The notes below the pieces were generated by a model. It worked only from the letters and a program-made list of their open reading frames with translations. It ran no database searches and had not been told where the DNA came from. A program made the position numbers and the translations under genes. From contig JACOVR010000035.1 in the NCBI GenBank assembly GCA_016177245.1, positions 1 through 9,809 on the forward strand: a stretch of 9,809 bases of DNA, written 5' to 3'. This DNA comes from Candidatus Wildermuthbacteria bacterium (GTDB lineage: Bacteria; Patescibacteriota; Minisyncoccia; Minisyncoccales; UBA10102). This document shows positions 5,361-9,809 of the stretch, piece by piece (within the stretch, counting starts at the first letter, position 1; every line of letters begins with the position of its first letter).

Positions 5361-6567
5361 CGTTGCCAAAGATTTTGATTTTCCCGTATTCGCCGTCGTA
5401 CCCGGGTTCGATTGCGACCTTCCCCTCTCGAACCCGTTTGATCCCTTCTGCAATTTCAGGAAGCGTTGCCCTGCTAATTTCTGGCATCGAGGCATCGAGT
5501 AAAACCGCAAATTCGTTTCCAAGCGCCTTGATCAGTTTATCGTATTCTTCCCTGCCCTGTTTTGTGCCTACGCCCTGGCCCAATGCGTCTGCGATGATCT
5601 CTTGCAAAGGAATCAAGCTCCTAAAAGGAACGGCGCTAGACGGCACAAAACCCTCTGGTTTGTCTGCCAGTTCTTCAACTCTATTGAGCACGCCGATGGT
5701 GAGAGGCCTGCCGCACCTTGGGCATACATTGTTTCTTTCTTTTGATTCTTTGGGCGAAAAAGATATGCCACATAGACGATGGCCGTCGTAATGATACTTT
5801 CCTTCTTCTGGGAAAAACTCAACCGTGAAAAGAAATTTCTTGGGATCTTTGGTTTTGAGCGTCTCTGCAATCGCAGGATAGCTTACCTCGGCGTCGAACA
5901 CGTTTGCCTCCCTTCCGATTTTCTCCAAGCTATGGGAGTCGGAATTGCTGATGATGGCGACGTTGTCGAGCGACGAAACCCGCCAGTTCATCGCGGGCGA
6001 CGAAGACAAGCCCGTTTCAATCGCATAGATATATTTGGTGTATTCGTCAAAACATTCTTCCAAAGAATTAAATCCGGATTTGGAGCCAAACACGGAGAAC
6101 CATGGTGTCCAGCAATGGGCGGGAACAACCATGCAATCTGACGAAGCGTCGAGCGCGATTTTTACCACTTCTTTTGCGTCAATGCCTAAAATGGGGCGGC
6201 CGTCAGAGCGCAGGTTCCCAATCCAGCCCAGGCGCGTGTTGATTTTTTCTACTGCTTCAAACGACGGCGCGAACAACACCAGGTGAATTTTGCGCACCTT
6301 GCCTCCCTTGGAATAAATGCAGCTGATTTCGCTTGTGCACAAAAAGCGCGCGGGGCTGGTTCTTCCTTTGAGTTTGTACAGGCCTGCCTCCGCTGGTTCC
6401 AGCTGATCTTTGAGTTCTTGAAACCAAAGGGGATGCGTGAAGTCCCCGGTTCCAATGACCGTGATTCCTTTGATCTGGGCCCATTTATCCAGATTTTCCA
6501 GATTCATGTCTTTAGAGGTGGCCCTCGCAAACCTCGAATGAATATGAAAATCTCCAACAAACTTCAT
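5320..6567 (-). CDS. Endonuclease Q-like PHP-domain nuclease
   Basis: This 415-aa protein matches the PHP-domain family that contains archaeal endonuclease Q, at its usual length. Metal-site elements appear in order: GDFHIHS (Asp6, His8, His10), GTGDFTHP (Asp42, His45), TSEIS (Glu80), IHLVLF (His95), VPAHCWTPWF (His151), IETGLSS (Glu184) and SNSDSH (Asp210, His212). A zinc-finger region follows: Cys266, then CPRCGRPLTIGV with Cys282 and Cys285, and the characteristic LNRVEELAD stretch. EndoQ nicks DNA 5' of deaminated bases (uracil, hypoxanthine, xanthine) and abasic sites. Family members are often labelled as helicase or PHP-like protein. Here it overlaps the PD-(D/E)XK nuclease by ATGA, so the two are likely made together. 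The fourth zinc ligand is not obvious; His263 is a candidate. The family call is strong; the lesion specificity is inferred. Confidence 0.85.
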   Translation of the reverse strand: MKFVGDFHIHSRFARATSKDMNLENLDKWAQIKGITVIGTGDFTHPLWFQELKDQLEPAEAGLYKLKGRTSPARFLCTSEISCIYSKGGKVRKIHLVLFAPSFEAVEKINTRLGWIGNLRSDGRPILGIDAKEVVKIALDASSDCMVVPAHCWTPWFSVFGSKSGFNSLEECFDEYTKYIYAIETGLSSSPAMNWRVSSLDNVAIISNSDSHSLEKIGREANVFDAEVSYPAIAETLKTKDPKKFLFTVEFFPEEGKYHYDGHRLCGISFSPKESKERNNVCPRCGRPLTIGVLNRVEELADKPEGFVPSSAVPFRSLIPLQEIIADALGQGVGTKQGREEYDKLIKALGNEFAVLLDASMPEISRATLPEIAEGIKRVREGKVAIEPGYDGEYGKIKIFGNDEQKSSVSQKALF

Positions 6568-7298
6568 ATGAGAGTTTTCTGAAGAAACTTTCTGGGGTAA
6601 TTATGAATTTTCTTAAGCCAGTCGCGGTTGTACCACTCCCATAATTCTTTTGCGGAAAGAAACGCCTCAAGATCTTGATCGTGATGTGGAAACTCTTCAA
6701 AATCAATGCCTGCTTTTTGCTCGCTCCAGACATGGTTGCAAAGAGGGTTGCCTCCTGTCGCCCGCCTGCGTGCCGCTCTCTGCCTGGCAAGGCATCCCCT
6801 GCACTCCGCATATTGATCAATGCGCAAAATCCATCGCGTCTTGCATTGTTTATCTTTGCGCTGGGACTTGTTGTATGCATTGAAATACGCTGCTGTTTGC
6901 AGGGCGTATTCATCTCGTATGGCGCTGCCTGTTTTAATATCGATGATGCCCAACCTGCCCTTCACCCTTGCAATCAAATCAACGGTGCCAGCATAGAGGT
7001 GATCTTTGTCGAATACCCTTTTCTCGATCGCATCTGCGGGACTTTCGATTGTAAAATCACTGGCCTGGCTCCATTGGCGAAACGCTTTCAAAGACGGAAG
7101 AAGGCCGGCATCAAAAGAATCATTCTCGTTTTGGATGAGTCGGCCAATTGCTTCGTGAACCGTGCTTCCCCAGTCGGTGCTCTCTTGCGACGCAAAGAAT
7201 CCAGCTTTCGAAACCATTGCGGTTACGGCGGTGACCCGCGGCATCCACGTTCCTCCTATTTCGTAGCCATATCGCTGCTTGAAAAAGTCGAGGGTCAT
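6564..7298 (-). CDS. PD-(D/E)XK (RecB/Cas4-like) nuclease with a cysteine cluster
   Basis: This 244-aa protein has the RecB-type nuclease core: GSTVHEAIG with His48, EKRVF with Glu92, AGTVDLIA with Asp107, IIDIKTG with Asp120 and Lys122, and YALQTAAY with Gln134. Four cysteines follow (152, 166, 169, 187); CxxC at 166-169 and CNH at 187-189 could hold zinc, or less likely an iron-sulphur cluster as in Cas4/AddB. Between them lies an Arg/Ala/Gly-rich stretch (170-184) encoded by GC-rich DNA that looks inserted. A C-terminal FLSAKELWEWYNRDWLKKI helix (213-231) follows. It should cut DNA, probably in repair or processing together with the EndoQ-like gene that it overlaps by four bases. It is not next to any cas gene, so Cas4 is not supported. 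Its start overlaps the upstream 97-aa membrane gene by ATGA. Confidence 0.8.
   Translation of the reverse strand: MTLDFFKQRYGYEIGGTWMPRVTAVTAMVSKAGFFASQESTDWGSTVHEAIGRLIQNENDSFDAGLLPSLKAFRQWSQASDFTIESPADAIEKRVFDKDHLYAGTVDLIARVKGRLGIIDIKTGSAIRDEYALQTAAYFNAYNKSQRKDKQCKTRWILRIDQYAECRGCLARQRAARRRATGGNPLCNHVWSEQKAGIDFEEFPHHDQDLEAFLSAKELWEWYNRDWLKKIHNYPRKFLQKTLI
6743..6800. repeat. GC-rich inserted-looking stretch inside the PD-(D/E)XK nuclease gene
   Basis: This segment is much more GC-rich than the flanking gene and carries repeated TGCC/GGCA words, including a small hairpin TGCCT-GGCA-AGGCA (6781-6794). It codes for about 15-19 residues dominated by Arg, Ala and Gly between a CxxC and a CNH. 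It keeps the frame. It may be a palindromic repeat element that entered a surface loop, as Rickettsia palindromic elements do, but no second copy is present in the window. Confidence 0.35.
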
Positions 7299-7588
7299 GA
7301 GGACCGTTTCAAAATGATTTTGTAAAGATTTTCAACAAAATCCCCGCCCGCATACCCAACAACGAGCGCGAGCGCTGGGCTTAAAGTATCCAAACCGGAA
7401 ACGAGCAGCCCCGATTCTTTCACTGCAACCGCAACCGCTACTCCAATGACTCCTGCAATGCACGTGGTGAACAAAAAATAGGGCAAGCGGAATTTTACAT
7501 CCTTGTAGGAATAGTAGTGCTTCATGAATCCAGCGAGTCCCCTGATCACTCCGCCGCCAAACCCTGCAATAAGAATTGAAAATTCCAT
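7295..7588 (-). CDS. Small integral membrane protein, three predicted helices
   Basis: This 97-aa protein is hydrophobic with three likely membrane segments: about 3-21 (rich in Gly, with GFGGGVIRGLAGF), 35-57 (LPYFLFTTCIAGVIGVAVAVAV) and 66-85 (ending in VVGYAGGDF). A basic C-terminal tail (LYKIILKRSS) follows. I do not recognise the family; size and topology recall holin-like or glycine-packed small membrane proteins, but this is only resemblance. The start ATG (7588) directly abuts the VIT-family stop codon, and its own stop overlaps the nuclease start by ATGA, so it is firmly embedded in the operon and is likely translated. Confidence 0.65.
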   Translation of the reverse strand: MEFSILIAGFGGGVIRGLAGFMKHYYSYKDVKFRLPYFLFTTCIAGVIGVAVAVAVKESGLLVSGLDTLSPALALVVGYAGGDFVENLYKIILKRSS

Positions 7589-8122
7589 TTAGATGACAAT
7601 GCCAAACGCTGTCTTTACTGCCCACCCAACTCCAAAGGCAACTGCAGATGCCAGCCCGCCTATCAAAAAAACCTCAAGTCCTGCCTTCAGCGCGTTCCCT
7701 CCGGTGAGCAGGGTTCTTGCAGCCCCCACGCCAAAAAAGGCCGCAGCGGCAAGGCCGGCAGACCAAAAAAAGCTTGTAAGCTGATTTTCAACCGGCAAGA
7801 AATAGGGAAGCAAGGGAATAAATCCCGCAACGACAAACGCGGTGAACGTAATGAAGCCGTGCTGAAGAAGATGGGCAGAATTTGCTCCTTGATGTTCGCC
7901 CAGTTCTTTTTCTGAACGGAGCGCAAGATAATTGGAGGCGCCCATGGAAAACCCGTCTGCAAGAAGGTTTGCAAGGCCAAGGATAATAATGATTCCATGG
8001 GGAAGCAGCGCACCCGTTGCCCCCGCCACCACCGCAAAGGTGGTAACGATGCCGTCGTTGGCTCCATACACAAAGTCGCCCACGTACACTCCCTTGCGGA
8101 ATTTCTCAAGAAAGTTTCGCAT
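7589..8122 (-). CDS. VIT1/CCC1-family iron/manganese transporter, short form
   Basis: This 177-aa protein shows the VIT/CCC1 signature: FVYGANDGIVTTFAVVAG (17-34) with Asp23, and GLANLLADGFSMGASNYLA (49-67) with Asp56 and Met60, then the EKE end of helix 2. Five membrane helices are expected (about 18-38, 43-66, 87-108, 115-138, 148-172). VIT1-type proteins carry a cytoplasmic metal-binding domain between helices 2 and 3; here only about 20 residues (68-88) remain, so this is a short form. The family exports Fe2+ or Mn2+ from the cytoplasm or into vacuoles. The start overlaps the upstream 62-aa gene by 17 bases and no good Shine-Dalgarno is visible, so coupling is likely. The link between metal export and the nucleases downstream is unclear. 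Confidence 0.85.
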   Translation of the reverse strand: MRNFLEKFRKGVYVGDFVYGANDGIVTTFAVVAGATGALLPHGIIIILGLANLLADGFSMGASNYLALRSEKELGEHQGANSAHLLQHGFITFTAFVVAGFIPLLPYFLPVENQLTSFFWSAGLAAAAFFGVGAARTLLTGGNALKAGLEVFLIGGLASAVAFGVGWAVKTAFGIVI

Positions 8123-8294
8123 GGCGTTTCTTCAAGACAAGAACAATGATCGCAACTACGATGACGATGAGAAAGGAGTTCTCATGGGTAAATCGGGGCA
8201 CAACAATATCCCGCCAATCAAAAAAATATCCCTCCTTGAGGTATTCGCTGCCCAAGATAGAGGCAAGCGTCAACACAAAAAGCGCGGTAATCAT
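8106..8294 (-). CDS. 62-aa membrane protein, first gene of the operon
   Basis: This 62-aa frame has a hydrophobic N-terminus (MITALFVLTLASILGSEY, 1-18), a polar middle with acidic and aromatic residues (19-40) and a second membrane segment (SFLIVIVVAIIVLVL, 40-54) with a basic tail KKRHAK. The amphipathic layout of two helices and a positive end argues for a real protein. A -10 box TACAAT lies exactly six bases before ATG 8294, so the mRNA would be leaderless and this would be its first gene. It overlaps the VIT-family gene by 17 bases. No family was recognised. Confidence 0.55.
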   Translation of the reverse strand: MITALFVLTLASILGSEYLKEGYFFDWRDIVVPRFTHENSFLIVIVVAIIVLVLKKRHAKLS

Positions 8295-8300
8295 TGTGCA

Positions 8301-8329
8301 ATTGTATCAAAAATTATGGTTGACAACAA
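8301..8329 (-). promoter_or_regulatory. Promoter of the six-gene operon (extended -10, leaderless geometry)
   Basis: Minus strand: TTGTTG (8329-8324), 17-base spacer, then TACAAT (8306-8301), preceded by TGA to form an extended -10 (TGATACAAT). The ATG follows after six bases, so the predicted start point is the ATG itself. It faces away from the dihydroorotate dehydrogenase gene. Confidence 0.6.
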
Positions 8330-8336
8330 ATCCGCC

Positions 8337-8369
8337 TATGATAGAAGGAGGGTAGCTCGTAGAGGAGGA
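8337..8369 (+). promoter_or_regulatory. Probable -10 box and strong Shine-Dalgarno of the dihydroorotate dehydrogenase gene
   Basis: TATGAT (8337-8342) is a good -10 box; the predicted start near 8349 leaves a 25-nt leader. AGAGGAGGA (8361-8369) is a near-perfect Shine-Dalgarno with five bases between its GGAGG core and ATG 8374. The base positions where a -35 box should be (8314-8319, TTATGG) match poorly. A perfect TTGACA at 8320-8325 is only 11 bases from the -10, too close for a normal pair. The Shine-Dalgarno is certain; the promoter is tentative. Confidence 0.5.
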
Positions 8370-8373
8370 TCGT

Positions 8374-9366
8374 ATGGAACTTGGAACTCGGGTCGCTGAC
8401 ATCGAACTGGAACACCCCATCATGAACGCAGCGGGTCCGCGGTGTAAGACCGAGGAAGAAATTGAGGTACTTGCCCGGACTCCGGTAGCAGCTGTGATGG
8501 TGGGCTCCATCACGTGGGATGCCCGGCCGGGCAATCAAGGCGATGTATACTTCAGCCAGTCGGGCCACTTTTCGCTCAATTCCCTCGGCCTGCCCAATGG
8601 AGGACGAACCTACTACACAGAACATCTCCCCACGATGGCCCGGCTGGCACACCAGAGCGGTAAAACGCTCTGGGTAAGCGTTGCTGGTTTCACTCCGAAG
8701 GACTATGTCCGGCTTGTCCTGCTCGCTGTCAGAGGAGGAGCCGACGTCGTCGAGATAAACCTGGGATGCCCCAATGTCTGGGACGAAGGAAAACAAAAAT
8801 CAATCGCATCCTTCGATCCCATACTCACAGAGGAGATCCTCGCAAGGATAGAACGCGAGATCACCTCCGACACCCCCTGTCTTTTCGCCGTAAAGATGTC
8901 GCCGTATCTCAACAACCTCTTGCCTCCGCACGAGAAGCTCCGGGTATCGCCGTACTCTACCGACCCTCTCCTCCTGGAGAAAATGGCAAAGGTGATTGCG
9001 CAATCCAAGCTCATCCGCGTAATCACTTCGGCCAATACTGTCCCAAATGCATTTGCGGTGCGGGATGATGGGACGCCCGCCATACAAAGCCCCGATGTCC
9101 AAAATGGCGTGGGAGGGCTTGCAGGATCAATTGTAAAACAGATGGGGCTTGCACAGGTGCGGCGATTGGTTAAACTGCTTCCTTCTTACGTCGACGTTAT
9201 TGGCGTCGGAGGGATCAACTCTGGCCAAGACGTGGCCAACTACCTCGAAGCCGGCGCAAAAGCGGTGCAAATCGCAACCGCATTCGCCGACCGAGGCCCC
9301 GAGGTGTTCTATCAAATCCTCACAGAGTTCGTCTCGGTCAAGGAAAAAGAGGCGGTTGCCTCGTAG
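8374..9366 (+). CDS. pyrD: Dihydroorotate dehydrogenase, class 1A-like
   Basis: This 330-aa flavoprotein shows the class 1 pattern: LNSLGLPNGG (68-77), EINLGCPNV (127-135) with catalytic Cys132 (class 2 enzymes use Ser), VKMSPYLN with Lys174, SANTVPNAFAV (219-229), NGVGGLAGSIVK (244-255) and the FMN-phosphate block GVGGINSGQDV (277-287) with AVQIATAF. It oxidises dihydroorotate to orotate in pyrimidine synthesis. One oddity: where class 1A enzymes have a substrate-contacting Lys (KSxT in the N-terminal strand), this protein has VGSIT (43-47), i.e. Gly44. No other pyr gene is nearby. The start is fixed by the strong Shine-Dalgarno, and a terminator follows 22 bases after the stop. A related FMN-dependent enzyme of the same barrel family is possible but less likely. 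Confidence 0.85.
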   Translation: MELGTRVADIELEHPIMNAAGPRCKTEEEIEVLARTPVAAVMVGSITWDARPGNQGDVYFSQSGHFSLNSLGLPNGGRTYYTEHLPTMARLAHQSGKTLWVSVAGFTPKDYVRLVLLAVRGGADVVEINLGCPNVWDEGKQKSIASFDPILTEEILARIEREITSDTPCLFAVKMSPYLNNLLPPHEKLRVSPYSTDPLLLEKMAKVIAQSKLIRVITSANTVPNAFAVRDDGTPAIQSPDVQNGVGGLAGSIVKQMGLAQVRRLVKLLPSYVDVIGVGGINSGQDVANYLEAGAKAVQIATAFADRGPEVFYQILTEFVSVKEKEAVAS

Positions 9367-9388
9367 CTCTCCAGCTCCTTCTGTATCC

Positions 9389-9414
9389 AAGCCCCTTCGG
9401 GGGCTTTTTATTTT
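9389..9414 (+). terminator. Intrinsic terminator of the dihydroorotate dehydrogenase gene
   Basis: AAGCCCC (9389-9395), a UUCG tetraloop and GGGGCTT (9400-9406) form a 7-bp stem that runs into a T-rich tail (9405-9414, TTTTTATTTT). UUCG closed by C-G is an exceptionally stable loop. Confidence 0.92.
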
Positions 9415-9416
9415 AC

Positions 9417-9473
9417 GCATACCGATACTCTCTATTCATGCTACAGCTTTATTTATAGAGTATAAAGCATACC
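9417..9473. repeat. Short repeat-flanked inverted repeat in the convergent intergenic region
   Basis: GCATACC occurs at 9417-9423 and again at 9467-9473, exactly 50 bases apart. Between them ATACTCT (9425-9431) and AGAGTAT (9457-9463) are inverted repeats. The arrangement resembles a very small mobile remnant with target duplication, but the arms are short and chance is possible. It lies between the dihydroorotate dehydrogenase terminator and the end of the acylphosphatase gene. Confidence 0.3.
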
Positions 9474-9477
9474 TACC

Positions 9478-9768
9478 CTAAAAGCCAAACTCGCGCACAG
9501 AGAACTCTTTGAATTCGCCCTTATATTCTTCACCCACAGCATCAACGTGCCCTATTTTTGCAAGGGGTGGGCCTTTTTTGCACCGCTCAATAAACTTTTC
9601 GATGTTTTCTTTTTCTCCTTCAGCAATAATCTCCACCCTCTCATCAAGAAGGTTTCGCGCCCAACCGGTAAGCCCGAGTTCAAGCGCTTTTGCCCTCGCA
9701 TGCTGCCTGAACAACACTCCCTGCACCCTGCCCGAAACAAAAAGGTGGATTCTGATTTTTTCTGCCAT
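9478..9768 (-). CDS. acyP: Acylphosphatase
   Basis: This 96-aa protein has the complete acylphosphatase signature and usual length: VSGRVQGVLFR (11-21) with the catalytic Arg21 and phosphate loop, then LTGWARNL (33-40) with catalytic Asn39, followed by DERVEIIAEGE. It hydrolyses the carboxyl-phosphate bond of acyl phosphates such as acetyl phosphate or 1,3-bisphosphoglycerate in the cytoplasm. The C-terminal half (KFIERCKKGPPLAKI and the EFKEFSVREF strand) also fits. It converges on the dihydroorotate dehydrogenase gene and is not part of the large operon. ATG 9768 has no Shine-Dalgarno but sits six bases after an extended -10 box, so the mRNA is probably leaderless. No terminator is visible directly downstream. 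Confidence 0.92.
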   Translation of the reverse strand: MAEKIRIHLFVSGRVQGVLFRQHARAKALELGLTGWARNLLDERVEIIAEGEKENIEKFIERCKKGPPLAKIGHVDAVGEEYKGEFKEFSVREFGF

Positions 9769-9774
9769 ACATAC

Positions 9775-9783
9775 ATTCTATCA
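9775..9783 (-). promoter_or_regulatory. Extended -10 promoter element of the acylphosphatase gene (leaderless geometry)
   Basis: Minus strand TGATAGAAT (9783-9775) is an extended -10 element; the ATG begins six bases after the hexamer. No convincing -35 box is seen at 16-18 bases. The element closely copies the one before the 62-aa gene: both read TTTTTGATA[C/G]AAT, six bases, ATG. Confidence 0.5.
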
Positions 9784-9809
9784 AAAAAGTGAGGCGCCAG
9801 TTGTGAAAC

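Noticed and set aside
5361..5522. Longer start for the kinase-like gene
   Set aside because: The added 54 residues are low-complexity and basic, lie fully inside the EndoQ-like gene and do not resemble the family.
6564..7298. Cas4 of a CRISPR system
   Set aside because: No cas genes or repeat array are present, and the cysteine spacing does not match the Cas4 one-plus-three pattern.
6675..7325. 216-codon plus-strand frame opposite the PD-(D/E)XK nuclease
   Set aside because: The minus-strand frame has the complete nuclease motif order and operon overlaps on both sides.
8320..8342. TTGACA-N11-TATGAT as the dihydroorotate dehydrogenase promoter, and a similar TTGACG-N11-TATAAT at 3385-3407 on the minus strand
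   Set aside because: An 11-base spacer is too short for a sigma-70 pair. The recurrence is curious, but the second case has a better -35 at 17 bases.

Overview
The window looks like a piece of a bacterial chromosome from the Candidate Phyla Radiation (Patescibacteria, possibly Parcubacteria-like). This lineage call is an inference from style, not from a marker gene. The bacterial evidence is direct: TTGACA/TATAAT-type promoters, Shine-Dalgarno sequences and intrinsic terminators. Genes are compact, often overlapping by ATGA. TGA reads as a stop, so the recoded Gracilibacteria/Absconditabacteria are unlikely. No rRNA, tRNA, CRISPR array or transposase was seen.

Left part (1-3413), mostly minus strand. 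A three-gene operon runs from about 3378 down to 446: a HisC-type aminotransferase, an inositol-monophosphatase-family phosphatase, and an unusual protein joining a phosphoribosyltransferase-like domain to an Lrp/AsnC regulator. A 42-codon leaderless ORF ends 2 bases before the aminotransferase. Downstream, a strong minus-strand promoter (408-435) feeds a ~215-nt leader for a GreA/GreB-type gene that runs off the left edge. That leader can form mutually exclusive anti-antiterminator, antiterminator and terminator helices. It is the most system-like non-coding element in the window.

Middle (3419-4402), plus strand. A single HAD-family phosphatase gene has a near-consensus promoter, a strong Shine-Dalgarno and a GAAA-loop terminator. 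Its promoter lies back-to-back with that of the aminotransferase operon.

Right-centre (8329-4401), minus strand. Six overlapping or abutting genes form one apparent operon: a 62-aa membrane protein, a VIT/CCC1-type metal transporter, a 97-aa membrane protein, a PD-(D/E)XK nuclease, an endonuclease Q-like PHP protein and a choline-kinase-like phosphotransferase. The two nucleases overlap by four bases and suggest a DNA repair or processing role; the reason for linking them with membrane proteins is unknown.

Right end. A plus-strand class 1A-like dihydroorotate dehydrogenase (8374-9366) ends in a UUCG-loop terminator. It is followed by a convergent acylphosphatase gene (9478-9768).

Three minus-strand units (starts at 3378, 8294 and 9768) have a -10 box exactly six bases before the ATG, which predicts leaderless mRNAs. 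The two plus-strand genes instead have leaders and strong Shine-Dalgarno sites, so two modes of translation initiation seem to coexist.
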